The notes under the pieces were generated by a model, which saw only the letters and a list, made by a program, of their open reading frames with translations, was not told where the DNA came from and ran no database searches. Source: Campylobacter concisus (GTDB lineage: Bacteria > Campylobacterota > Campylobacteria > Campylobacterales > Campylobacteraceae). Taken from it: a stretch of DNA of 64,000 nucleotides. The translations under genes and the position numbers were made by a program. Shown here in pieces: positions 37,761 to 45,015 of the stretch (positions are counted from its first letter, which is position 1; the number at the start of each line of letters is the position of its first letter). Location of the stretch: NCBI RefSeq assembly GCF_003048905.1, contig NZ_PIRO01000001.1, positions 806,001-870,000 on the forward strand, in the 5' to 3' direction.

Positions 37761-38099
37761 TTAACAATTTCTTTCAAAGTGCGGAACGTCAATAAAGTTT
37801 TTAAAATTACCGCCCCAACGATTAGAACTATTTAGGCTCTCCCAGTAATTACCAATATTTTGTAATTCTTCTTTAGTTTGCAGCCATTTACCATTTCGAA
37901 AAATATGTAAATCAATAGCACAGCGTTTTAAATGATTTGAATTCATAGTTTTACTTTTACCACTATTATAATAAATTTCTTGCTGGGCTTGTGTCCTTTC
38001 TAATTCGCCACCCCTTACAGAGTATCCATTAGAATGAATATAGTTTAAAAGTTTTTCAACATCTTTCATAAAAGCTTCTTGATGCTCGCCAAGTGTCAT
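37761..38099 (-). CDS. M15-type peptidase, phage endolysin-like
   Basis: A 112-aa zinc D,D- or L,D-peptidase. Ligand pattern SNHLKRCAIDLHIF gives His56 and Asp63, and DVPHFERN gives His107, with Glu109 in the usual place; TQAQQEIYYNSGKSKT is the substrate-side segment of VanY/endolysin proteins. It is short but complete for the family. It has no signal peptide, so it needs a holin, and the holin-like gene ends 1 nt upstream. Last gene of the lysis cassette. Confidence 0.85.
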   Translation of the reverse strand: MTLGEHQEAFMKDVEKLLNYIHSNGYSVRGGELERTQAQQEIYYNSGKSKTMNSNHLKRCAIDLHIFRNGKWLQTKEELQNIGNYWESLNSSNRWGGNFKNFIDVPHFERNC

Positions 38100-38100
38100 G

Positions 38101-38400
38101 TTAATCCTTTTCTATCCTTTTATCTAAGGCTTTATCAATTTTTGAATATATCCAATCAGTGCCACGCCAAGTTACAAAACCAGCAAGAGCAACCGAAACT
38201 CTAATATTGTTTAGAAAGAAAAAAAATATTTCATAACTAATCCAACATAAAAACATAGAACTTAAAAAACTAAGCAAATAAGATAAAATTTTATATTTGA
38301 TTTTAGAAAAATCTTTAGTTTCAAGATTTAAAATCGACGCTATAAACCCAACAAAAAGAACTAAAATTAAATAATTATCGTCCTTGTTTAAATTGTCCAT
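38101..38400 (-). CDS. Holin-like membrane protein
   Basis: A 99-aa protein with hydrophobic segments at about 10-25, 38-58 and 60-80 and a charged C-terminus (SKIDKALDKRIEKD). The size, topology and place directly before the endolysin gene fit a class I/II holin. No sequence family recognised. Its start overlaps the lipoprotein gene by 26 nt. Confidence 0.6.
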   Translation of the reverse strand: MDNLNKDDNYLILVLFVGFIASILNLETKDFSKIKYKILSYLLSFLSSMFLCWISYEIFFFFLNNIRVSVALAGFVTWRGTDWIYSKIDKALDKRIEKD

Positions 38401-38632
38401 TTACACAGCCTTTTAATAAATCTTCTATTCGTATGCAGTAAATAATTAAATCTTTTAAACTTTCTGGATTTAATGGATCAAAAATAGGCTTATCTGGAAT
38501 TGTTACATTACATTCTATAGGCATATAAGCTTTTTGAATAGCACCTTGTGAAGATTTTGCAGAGCAACCAACAAACAAAACAAGATAAGATAGTAAGAAA
38601 AAGAAAAATAGTTTATTTGGAATAATTGCCAT
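38375..38632 (-). CDS. Rz1-like outer-membrane lipoprotein (o-spanin candidate)
   Basis: An 85-aa protein with a lipoprotein signal (FFFLLSYLVLFVGC, lipid Cys23). The mature chain is about 60 aa and has a Pro-containing stretch (IPDKPIFDPLNPESL). It overlaps the coiled-coil membrane gene upstream by 20 nt, like Rz/Rz1 pairs. Function inferred from size, lipobox and context. Confidence 0.55.
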   Translation of the reverse strand: MAIIPNKLFFFFLLSYLVLFVGCSAKSSQGAIQKAYMPIECNVTIPDKPIFDPLNPESLKDLIIYCIRIEDLLKGCVNGQFKQGR

Positions 38633-38999
38633 TGCTAAACTCTAAAAGTAAAGTATCGTAAAATTTTAGCTTACTTAAGCAGTCATCCGTTTTAGGTGTT
38701 TCGATCATGCTAAAACGTTTTTGTAATTTTTGATTTAAAATATTGTTTTCTTTAGATATTTTTTCACTATCTATTTTTAATTGCTCAATTTTTAAATTTT
38801 GATTATCAATAATTAAAAAAGCGTTTTCGGTATTTTGTTTTTCGATTGCTAAATTAGTTTTTAATGTAATGGTTTCAGTGATAAGATCTTTAATATCATC
38901 TTTTAAAATAGAAATATAAAGGAATAAAACAAGATAAACAAAAGCGTGGATAAATAGCCCCCTATTAAATAGGGAGCTTAAATTTAACATTGAAAACAC
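38613..38999 (-). CDS. Rz-like inner-membrane coiled-coil protein (i-spanin candidate)
   Basis: A 128-aa protein with one N-terminal membrane helix (RGLFIHAFVYLVLFLYISIL) followed by a long coiled-coil with heptads (about 35-95: DLITETITLKTNLAIEKQ and on). Two Cys-free thirds and a single CLSKL Cys follow. Such type II membrane coiled-coils are typical of Rz spanins. Together with the lipoprotein it could bridge the periplasm at lysis. Confidence 0.55.
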   Translation of the reverse strand: MFSMLNLSSLFNRGLFIHAFVYLVLFLYISILKDDIKDLITETITLKTNLAIEKQNTENAFLIIDNQNLKIEQLKIDSEKISKENNILNQKLQKRFSMIETPKTDDCLSKLKFYDTLLLEFSNGNYSK

Positions 39000-39334
39000 T
39001 ATTTTACTTTTCTAGCACTAATAACGTAAATTTCATCAAACTTAACGCCATTAAATTTTTTACCAGCTAAAGCAGTTTTGATCTGGTCTTCATCGATACT
39101 AGGCTTAGTATAAAAACTGAAAGTGGTTTTATTGCCAGCCGCATTTTTACCAGTAATAGTATATTCAATAACGCTTGCTTCGCTTGAATTACCTTGCTCA
39201 CTAGCACGAGAAAGTATTACATAAGTTCCTTCAAGAGCATTATCACAAAATGCTTTAGCTTCAGCACCACCGCACGGCAAAGCAAAGCCATAAGTTCTAT
39301 TATTTATTGTATTTTTAACTAAACATTTAGACAT
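38999..39334 (-). CDS. Phage element protein, candidate virion component
   Basis: A 111-aa soluble protein without signal peptide; rich in Ala/Gly/Thr with beta-like patterns (GTYVILSRAS, VIEYTITGKN, TTFSFYTKPS). Three Cys occur in the first third. It follows the 123-aa gene by 10 nt and directly precedes the lysis genes. Its composition is that of a well-expressed structural protein. No family recognised; virion role is a guess from context. Confidence 0.5.
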   Translation of the reverse strand: MSKCLVKNTINNRTYGFALPCGGAEAKAFCDNALEGTYVILSRASEQGNSSEASVIEYTITGKNAAGNKTTFSFYTKPSIDEDQIKTALAGKKFNGVKFDEIYVISARKVK

Positions 39335-39344
39335 CTCTTACTCC

Positions 39345-39716
39345 TTAAAGTCTATCAAATTTCAAAGTTACATAATCGCATTTAACAGCAGTATCATAAT
39401 TTGCATCTAATTTGCCAGTAAAATCAGAAAGAAAATTTTGAAACATATAACTTTGTTTAACGTGCGGGATAGTTACCATAGTAGAAATTCTACCAGTCGC
39501 AGTTTTAGCACCAACGATCACATTTTTACGATTAAGTGGATCAGGTGTTGAAGTTAAAGCAGTGCCACCATCGCCAAAGACTGAATAACTTTCAACTTTG
39601 CCAGCCAAAAGCGGGAGTAAAGCATCTTCATCACTACCACTAGAAAAAGTAAGACTTTTTGCATAAAGTCCGTCTATTGATTGTCTTAACATTTTTTTTA
39701 TCCTTTCTTTTGTCAT
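39345..39716 (-). CDS. Phage element protein, candidate coat/structural protein
   Basis: A 123-aa soluble protein. After a helical start (KERIKKMLRQSIDGLYAKS) it is beta-rich (VESYSVFGDGGTAL, RKNVIVGAKTATGRISTMVTIP, AVKCDYVTLKFDRL). RBS aaaggataaa lies before the ATG. It is the first gene after the structured gap, so it may have its own promoter, as major structural genes often do. No family recognised. Confidence 0.5.
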   Translation of the reverse strand: MTKERIKKMLRQSIDGLYAKSLTFSSGSDEDALLPLLAGKVESYSVFGDGGTALTSTPDPLNRKNVIVGAKTATGRISTMVTIPHVKQSYMFQNFLSDFTGKLDANYDTAVKCDYVTLKFDRL

Positions 39717-39812
39717 TCGACATTTTTAAAATTTGCTTGTTTCTGTTAAAACGTTTTAAACAAGAGAATATTAAGCAAAAAAGAGAAAGTTAAATAATTA
39801 AGGTTAGATTAA

Positions 39813-39948
39813 GGACGCTTCAGCACGCTCAAAACGCTTTCGCGTTTTTCGTCCGCGTAGTGTTTGCGTGGCGATAGCTAGCAAAAAGACATAATTATAA
39901 TTTTTAAGATATTCGAGCAATCGCAGAAACTATCGCCACAACGCAAAC
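39813..39948. other. Structured non-coding region of the phage element (origin or packaging-signal candidate)
   Basis: Two nested folds are visible. A hairpin has stem aaaacgc/gcgtttt (39831-39837 with 39842-39848), extended by ggacg/cgtcc (39813-39817 with 39850-39854). A long-range imperfect pair joins gtttgcgtggcgatag (39862-39877) to ctatcgccacaacgcaaac (39930-39948), differing by 3 extra nt, around a 52-nt loop. Such folds in the only long gap of a rolling-circle replicon suggest an origin or packaging signal. Confidence 0.5.
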
Positions 39949-40028
39949 AAAAAATAACTATAGAAGGAAAAAGATCGAGAAAGAAAACAAGATAATAAGA
40001 AAAGAATAAACTAAAAGGGGAGAAAAGA

Positions 40029-40068
40029 AAACACGGCACACACCGCAGAGCGGTGGGGCGCCGTGTTT
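40029..40068 (-). terminator. Strong double-stem hairpin with T-rich tail, beside a G-tract
   Basis: The outer stem is 9 bp (aaacacggc 40029-40037 with gccgtgttt 40060-40068); the inner stem is 6 bp (caccgc 40041-40046 with gcggtg 40050-40055) with loop aga. On the minus strand it is followed by TTTTCTTTT. It lies about 45 bp after the 132-aa gene, so it should end that transcript. On the plus strand the hairpin is followed by a 13-nt tract of G with one A (40069-40081). Confidence 0.7.
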
Positions 40069-40114
40069 GGGAGGGGGGGGGACAATATCTATCAAGAAGA
40101 ACACAGAAAAAAAT

Positions 40115-40513
40115 TTAAAATTTTATCAAAGAACAAGGGATACGTGAAACTTTATTATAGCGGATAGTTTTGAGTAAATTTTTATTTGATCCATAAAATT
40201 TAACTTCTAAAGAGCCTTTAGAGTGTAAAAACGCTTTCAACTCATCATAATTACAAAATTTATAATTTAAAACGTTTTCAGCTTCAGCCAATTTTTTATC
40301 ATCATAAAGAGAATAATCGACATAACAAATAGACCCCTTAAGATAAGAACGACCAGAAGCCATAACAACATAAGGATAATTTTTACAAATAAATTCAGAT
40401 GCTTCAACATCTGACATATTAATAAAAGACTCTTTTAAATTATCAAAATAATTAGATCCGAAAGAAATATTAAAAAACAGACAAAAAGCAACAATTTTTC
40501 TAATCATAGGCAA
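40115..40513 (-). CDS. Phage element exported protein with four Cys
   Basis: A 132-aa protein with a signal peptide (IRKIVAFCLFFNISFGSNY). The mature part has four Cys (FICKNY, GSICYV, YKFCNY, IPCSLI), likely two disulphides, so a periplasmic or surface role is probable. Last gene before the terminator hairpin. No family recognised. Confidence 0.6.
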   Translation of the reverse strand: MPMIRKIVAFCLFFNISFGSNYFDNLKESFINMSDVEASEFICKNYPYVVMASGRSYLKGSICYVDYSLYDDKKLAEAENVLNYKFCNYDELKAFLHSKGSLEVKFYGSNKNLLKTIRYNKVSRIPCSLIKF

Positions 40514-40560
40514 CTCCTTTTTATATAAATAAATAATTATAAAGACAAATTATTAAATTT

Positions 40561-40920
40561 TTACTTATCCATAAAAAGGGAACAAGAAACACCCTTTACA
40601 GCAAGTCCGCCTACTTCTAAATGTGTTTTAATTAAAGCAGATATTTCAGCTTCGTTTTTAGTTTTTTTTACGTTATGAATTAAAATTTGCTTGCACATAC
40701 GATTTTTATTAGATACAAAAGCTTTAAATTGCTTATTGTAATTGAAGTCATCAGACGGAAAATTAGTTTTTTGAGTTTCAAACTCGACTTTATAAATATA
40801 CTTAATTTCAGCAGTAGAAACAGCATCTAAAAAAGCAATTAGATCGGAAACACTTTTGGCTTCAAGTGTTGAAGTGATAACCCTATTGCCTTGCTGTTGT
40901 GTAATTTTGTAGATAGGCAT
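40561..40920 (-). CDS. Phage element protein, unknown (119 aa)
   Basis: A small soluble protein with mixed alpha/beta character and no motif recognised. It starts MPIYKITQQQGNRVITSTLEAKSV-like, i.e. a beta-hairpin followed by a helix (SVSDLIAFLDAVS). The start overlaps the end of the 269-aa gene by 38 nt in another frame. Such overlaps are usual in compact phage genomes. Confidence 0.5.
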   Translation of the reverse strand: MPIYKITQQQGNRVITSTLEAKSVSDLIAFLDAVSTAEIKYIYKVEFETQKTNFPSDDFNYNKQFKAFVSNKNRMCKQILIHNVKKTKNEAEISALIKTHLEVGGLAVKGVSCSLFMDK

Positions 40921-41692
40921 AATACTCCTTTTTTGAAAATCGATAAACTGATAAATAGCTATGTTGTAAATTAAAGTTAGTTACATCGCTATAAAATTGA
41001 GAATAAAAAGAAGATAGAGAATTTTCAAATATATTAATAAAATCAGAAAATTCATAAACAAAAGATTTATTAACAAAACTAGAAAAAATAGAAAAAAGAT
41101 TAAAAGCTTCAGTATGAATACCAGTATAGTCACAATCCAAAAGACCAAGACGAAGATCACTTCTAAAAAAGGGGCTAGAAGATGAATAACAAGAAAAAGC
41201 AGAAAAGGAAAGACGGCTGGTATATTTTGCATAATTAAAAGATGCAGGAACACAAAAATAAAAATAATCAGATCGATCACTAAAAGAAAAGAATAAATTA
41301 CTATCAAAATAAGAAGAAATTTCAGAAGAGCTAGGCAAATCCATAATATTGATCTTACCAGATGGAGTTAAAAAATCAGTGCCTACCCTATATTCATAAT
41401 CGTCAGCATCATCGCTATTATAATGCATATGTAAAGGTGCATTAGCCTTTTTAATGCTAGAATTAGTATAAGCAGAAAAATAAAAACCAAGACCAAAAAG
41501 AGAAGAAATACGCTTATCACGGATACAACTATTACCAAAAAAACCGCAATCAAAAAGCGCATCTTTCTTATCATATTCTTCATTAATACTAGCATTTAAA
41601 TTTTCAGTGCCAGCACGAAAAAATAATATTCTCTCAATATAAAAAGTAAAGTCTTTTTTCTTATTACAGCAACCACACAACAAAGAAACCAT
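40883..41692 (-). CDS. Phage element protein rich in Ser/Phe/Tyr, candidate virion protein
   Basis: A 269-aa protein with a CGCC pair near the start (SLLCGCCNKKKDF) and an extreme content of Ser, Phe and Tyr in short alternating runs (for example RSDYFYFCVPASFNY), suggesting many beta strands. It has no signal peptide, no Walker motif and no recognised family. It starts directly at the stop of the 65-aa gene (41692). A capsid or spike role is possible but unproven. Confidence 0.5.
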   Translation of the reverse strand: MVSLLCGCCNKKKDFTFYIERILFFRAGTENLNASINEEYDKKDALFDCGFFGNSCIRDKRISSLFGLGFYFSAYTNSSIKKANAPLHMHYNSDDADDYEYRVGTDFLTPSGKINIMDLPSSSEISSYFDSNLFFSFSDRSDYFYFCVPASFNYAKYTSRLSFSAFSCYSSSSPFFRSDLRLGLLDCDYTGIHTEAFNLFSIFSSFVNKSFVYEFSDFINIFENSLSSFYSQFYSDVTNFNLQHSYLSVYRFSKKEYYAYLQNYTTARQ

Positions 41693-41889
41693 TATTCTTT
41701 ACCTACAAGATCACGGCAAAGAATTTTTAAAAGACGATTTGTTTCATCCAAAGATGCTAAACCGCTTTTATCATCTTTTTTATCTTTTAACTTGTCAGTT
41801 AATATTTTTTCAATACGAGCAAGACAAGCACCAATACTATCAAATTTCTTCATTTCTTCTTCAAAAGCTTTTTCACAATCAAGAGCCAT
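41692..41889 (-). CDS. Phage element small acidic/basic helical protein (65 aa)
   Basis: A 65-aa, highly charged, helical protein (EKAFEEEMKKFDSIGACLARIEKIL, then KDKKDDKSG) with two Cys. It overlaps the 254-aa gene by 11 nt and shares its stop region with the next start. It resembles coiled-coil scaffold or chaperone-like phage proteins only in general character. Confidence 0.5.
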   Translation of the reverse strand: MALDCEKAFEEEMKKFDSIGACLARIEKILTDKLKDKKDDKSGLASLDETNRLLKILCRDLVGKE

Positions 41890-42643
41890 TTTTCTTAACC
41901 TTTCCGTTAAAATATCCTAAACCATTCATCATAGTAATAAACATTTCACTAAGCCCCAAAACGTTACCAGCATCATCAGTAACAAACATAAAATCAGCAA
42001 CATGATTTAAAGCGTCAATATCAATCTTATCACTGCCAGTTATACGCCTAAGAATTTCTTTATCTTGCGGAGTAAAGCGAGAGCTAAAAAGCTTAAAAAG
42101 TAGGGTTTGATTTATATTATCAACCTTTGCTTTTGCATAGTTAAATTCTTGATTTTTAGTTTCTAAAATATGCTGACGTTGATTAATAACAGTATTGACA
42201 TTTTGGAGGGCTGAACTATTAGAATTATTAGTATTGATAATTTGATTACCACACTCCACAAAAACTTTGGCAACACCGATACGATCAGAAAAATTACCAG
42301 TTAAAAAACCAAGCATTCTATTAAGTTTAACGCCTTTTATATTACTAAGCTTATTTTTGGCATATCTACCTAAAGGAGAAAGTAAAGCTACAACACCAGC
42401 ATAAACAATACTCATAATTTTATTTACAACACTTTCTTGAAGTTGAATATACTTTACTAAAGCCGCGCTAAACATAATAGTAACACCACTATTTATTGCA
42501 TCCTTTAAAATTCCATCATCCATACCACTATTTTTTAACTTAGATAAAACTTGATCGTAAGCAACGCTATAGGTTAAGTCTTCAAACATTTCATCAATGC
42601 CAAGCTTTAAAATTCTTCCAGCTTCAGAACGTTTATCAGCCAT
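41879..42643 (-). CDS. Phage element protein with central hydrophobic segments (254 aa)
   Basis: A 254-aa protein. Residues about 45-95 hold two hydrophobic stretches (GVTIMFSAALVKYI and IMSIVYAGVVALLSPLG) that could enter a membrane. The rest is helical with an Asn/Gln-rich middle (INTNNSNSSALQNVNTVINQRQ) and a C-terminal helix pair. It shares one base with the stop of the 400-aa gene. Membrane contact would suit a pilot, injection or internal-membrane protein. Confidence 0.5.
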   Translation of the reverse strand: MADKRSEAGRILKLGIDEMFEDLTYSVAYDQVLSKLKNSGMDDGILKDAINSGVTIMFSAALVKYIQLQESVVNKIMSIVYAGVVALLSPLGRYAKNKLSNIKGVKLNRMLGFLTGNFSDRIGVAKVFVECGNQIINTNNSNSSALQNVNTVINQRQHILETKNQEFNYAKAKVDNINQTLLFKLFSSRFTPQDKEILRRITGSDKIDIDALNHVADFMFVTDDAGNVLGLSEMFITMMNGLGYFNGKVKKNGS

Positions 42644-43845
42644 TATTTTAAATCCTTAAGTAGAGTTTTACTAGGTAATTCAGTATCAAACAAATCTTTA
42701 AAATTTGGGATAGGTATATCAAATAAATTTAAAGCATCGCTATCTAATTCAAAACTATTTTCATCAGTTAAAACACGAGCCTGAACAGCTTGACGAGATA
42801 AAGCAATATCGCGTGGCGAAGCGTTAGCAATAGTATTGCCGTCGAGATCCTTTACAGCAATCGAAGTCTTATCAAAATCAGCTTTTTCTTTATAAATTTC
42901 AAGCGTTTTAGTTGAATTATCGCTAAGTATTTTTTGATTATCGACATAAGAACTAGGCAAAGTAATTTCAACTGGCTTATTAATAGCTAAAGAAGCGTTT
43001 AAATTATTATCGACAGCAACACTGGCTTTGAGTTTAACACCAGCCAAACCATCTTTCATAGCTTGCGAATACTCTTTTGAATTAATAACAAGCTTTTCTA
43101 AATTTTGATTATATACTTTTTGATTTTCGCCAATAGTTGAGATATATTTAGAAATTTCACTATTAATTTTTTCTTGAGATTTTAACACTTCTTTAAAATC
43201 TACACCAGTAGAAACAGCGGAATTAGTGCCAGTATTTGACGAAGCATTATCATATATACGATCACCAGTATAAGGATTATAAAGCGTTTTAGTAGTACGA
43301 TCAACCCAATATCCAGTTTCTCTATCAAATTCAACACGCCCTTGAATTTCTGGAGATTGATTATATAAATTATCTTTTTTAACGCTAGCTTGTTTATCAA
43401 AAGCATTATTTTTCACAGCTCCTAAAACAGCTAAATTTAAAGACATAAGCTTTAATATATGATTTTGCTGATCTAAAACACCAAGTAAAGTTAAGGGGAC
43501 ACTACTAGGCTTATCATTATCAGATGGCTTAGGTAAATTATCTTCTTTGGGTTTTTCTTTTTCTTTTTGTGCGTCTATTGCTTTAGCTTCACGTTGTTTA
43601 GCATAATATTCACTAAGCTCTTTTATATTTTTATCAACATCAACACTTTCTTTTTTATCAAAAAAACTATTATAAACATTTTTTAAGCCCCAAATACCAA
43701 GAGCAGTTATATCAGTAACAGGATTATCTTTTAAATCAAAATTAGAACTAGCACCAGCACCAATAGCACCAGCAACCCCACCAGCTTTTAAAGCACCATT
43801 AACTTGACTAACTTTACTAATAGCTTGAGTAATACCAGAATACAT
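42643..43845 (-). CDS. Phage element large protein, pilot/minor-virion-like (400 aa)
   Basis: A 400-aa protein, the second largest of the element. The N-terminus is Gly/Ala-rich (GALKAGGVAGAIGAGASSNF), followed by a Lys/Glu/Pro-rich linker (about 75-110) and a long helical, Asn/Lys-rich region with repeated coiled-coil heptads. Glycine-rich heads plus long helices recall DNA-pilot proteins of microviruses, but no homology can be shown by eye. It directly precedes the 254-aa gene (shared base). Confidence 0.5.
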   Translation of the reverse strand: MYSGITQAISKVSQVNGALKAGGVAGAIGAGASSNFDLKDNPVTDITALGIWGLKNVYNSFFDKKESVDVDKNIKELSEYYAKQREAKAIDAQKEKEKPKEDNLPKPSDNDKPSSVPLTLLGVLDQQNHILKLMSLNLAVLGAVKNNAFDKQASVKKDNLYNQSPEIQGRVEFDRETGYWVDRTTKTLYNPYTGDRIYDNASSNTGTNSAVSTGVDFKEVLKSQEKINSEISKYISTIGENQKVYNQNLEKLVINSKEYSQAMKDGLAGVKLKASVAVDNNLNASLAINKPVEITLPSSYVDNQKILSDNSTKTLEIYKEKADFDKTSIAVKDLDGNTIANASPRDIALSRQAVQARVLTDENSFELDSDALNLFDIPIPNFKDLFDTELPSKTLLKDLK

Positions 43846-43863
43846 TATTTAAAATCCCTTTCT

Positions 43864-44700
43864 TTATAAATAAATAGGTGGCTCGTTACTTTCAGATTTA
43901 GCTTGCTTTTCAACAGCTTCATTACGTAATCTTAAAAACAAACTAAATAAATCTTCTTCGCCAGAATATTCAAAAATTTGTTTAACAACATCAGATAAAT
44001 CAAGAGAATTAACGGCAGAACTCTTAAAAATATAAGCATATAAAGCAATCACATACTTATAAAATGTTTTATCAAACTTAAATGGTCTAACTAATCCAGC
44101 TGGAACAAAAATTCGACGAACACTAAAAACACCAAGTTTTACTAATTCATAATCAAGGCAAAAAACATCATAAAAAAGGATAAATTTATTAAGACCAAGT
44201 TGTAATAAAGAGCAACCTAAAACATAAAAAGGCAAGCTAAAATCTTTAATTTGAACGATTTGACCTTTAGAAAAAGCTCCTAAAGTAATATCACTTTGTA
44301 TAGTTGAAAATGGCAAATCAAGAAGAGCAGAAGAAAAAATATTAGCTAGATTAAAATCAGAAGAGAGAAGCTTATGCCCCTTTGGTATGTCTTTCTTTTC
44401 AATTTCAACGTAAAGACCAGAGATAGCAAAACGTATATCAGAAACATCTAAAGGATTTAAAATACAATCACAAATAAAAAATTCATCATCGCCACCATAA
44501 ACCAAAAAATCAAACAATTTAACGAAAATTTGATTAGAATAAATATCTTTAAGATATATCGGATCGTTAGCACTACAACGATGAATAGTTTTAATATCAT
44601 CTAAAGAATAATTACAAGGCTGATACTGACTAAGACTATTTATTAAAGAACCACTATCACTTAAAGAGAAAGCACCTAAATTTTTAATAATATTTAACAT
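43864..44700 (-). CDS. Phage element protein, candidate capsid protein (278 aa)
   Basis: A 278-aa soluble protein dominated by short beta-like strands (IFVKLFDFLVYGG, DIRFAISGLYVEIEKKDI, GVFSVRRIFVPAGLVRPF) and ending in a helical segment and an SNEPPIYL tail. It has no Walker A motif, so it is not a Zot/pI protein despite its place after Rep. The size is right for a jelly-roll capsid protein. This is inference from size and strand pattern. Confidence 0.5.
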   Translation of the reverse strand: MLNIIKNLGAFSLSDSGSLINSLSQYQPCNYSLDDIKTIHRCSANDPIYLKDIYSNQIFVKLFDFLVYGGDDEFFICDCILNPLDVSDIRFAISGLYVEIEKKDIPKGHKLLSSDFNLANIFSSALLDLPFSTIQSDITLGAFSKGQIVQIKDFSLPFYVLGCSLLQLGLNKFILFYDVFCLDYELVKLGVFSVRRIFVPAGLVRPFKFDKTFYKYVIALYAYIFKSSAVNSLDLSDVVKQIFEYSGEEDLFSLFLRLRNEAVEKQAKSESNEPPIYL

Positions 44701-44715
44701 TTTATAACCCTTTTT

Positions 44716-45015
44716 TTAAAATAAATCTAATCTAGGCTGTTTAACAGCAAAAATATATTTACGACCATTTCGCAAAGAATAACCTTTGCTATCTAATAGC
44801 TTTTTCAAATTTGTTTGAATAAAAAGAATATTTAATTCATCAAGAGCCGAGTAAAAAGCCTTTCTACTACCAATAACAATATCAGCCCAAATAAAACCAA
44901 GCTTTTTGGCGTAAAGCCTTTTAACGATAGGACATTTAATATCAATACAAATAACATCCTTACCACTATCTAATAATTCACACACCAAAAGACCATAAGC
45001 ATTTAATTTTTGCAT
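44716..45015 (-). CDS. Phage element protein, unknown (99 aa)
   Basis: A 99-aa protein with an alternating alpha/beta pattern (YGLLVCELLDSGKDVICIDI, FIWADIVIGSRKAFYSALDEL) and a basic C-terminus (YSLRNGRKYIFAVKQPR). It overlaps the rep gene by 13 nt and is therefore coupled to it. Functions in replication or copy control are possible; no motif was recognised. Confidence 0.5.
   Translation of the reverse strand: MQKLNAYGLLVCELLDSGKDVICIDIKCPIVKRLYAKKLGFIWADIVIGSRKAFYSALDELNILFIQTNLKKLLDSKGYSLRNGRKYIFAVKQPRLDLF

Noticed and set aside
40981-41307. A hydrophobic 108-aa ORF (with a second one at 41383-41595)
   Set aside because: Both are shifted readings of the Ser/Phe/Tyr-rich 269-aa gene, whose T-rich codons give Leu/Ile/Val runs in the next frame.
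43864-44700. Zot/pI-like assembly ATPase, as in Campylobacter concisus CON_phi prophages
   Set aside because: The 278-aa product follows rep as zot often does, but it has no Walker A or B motif and no typical single membrane helix.
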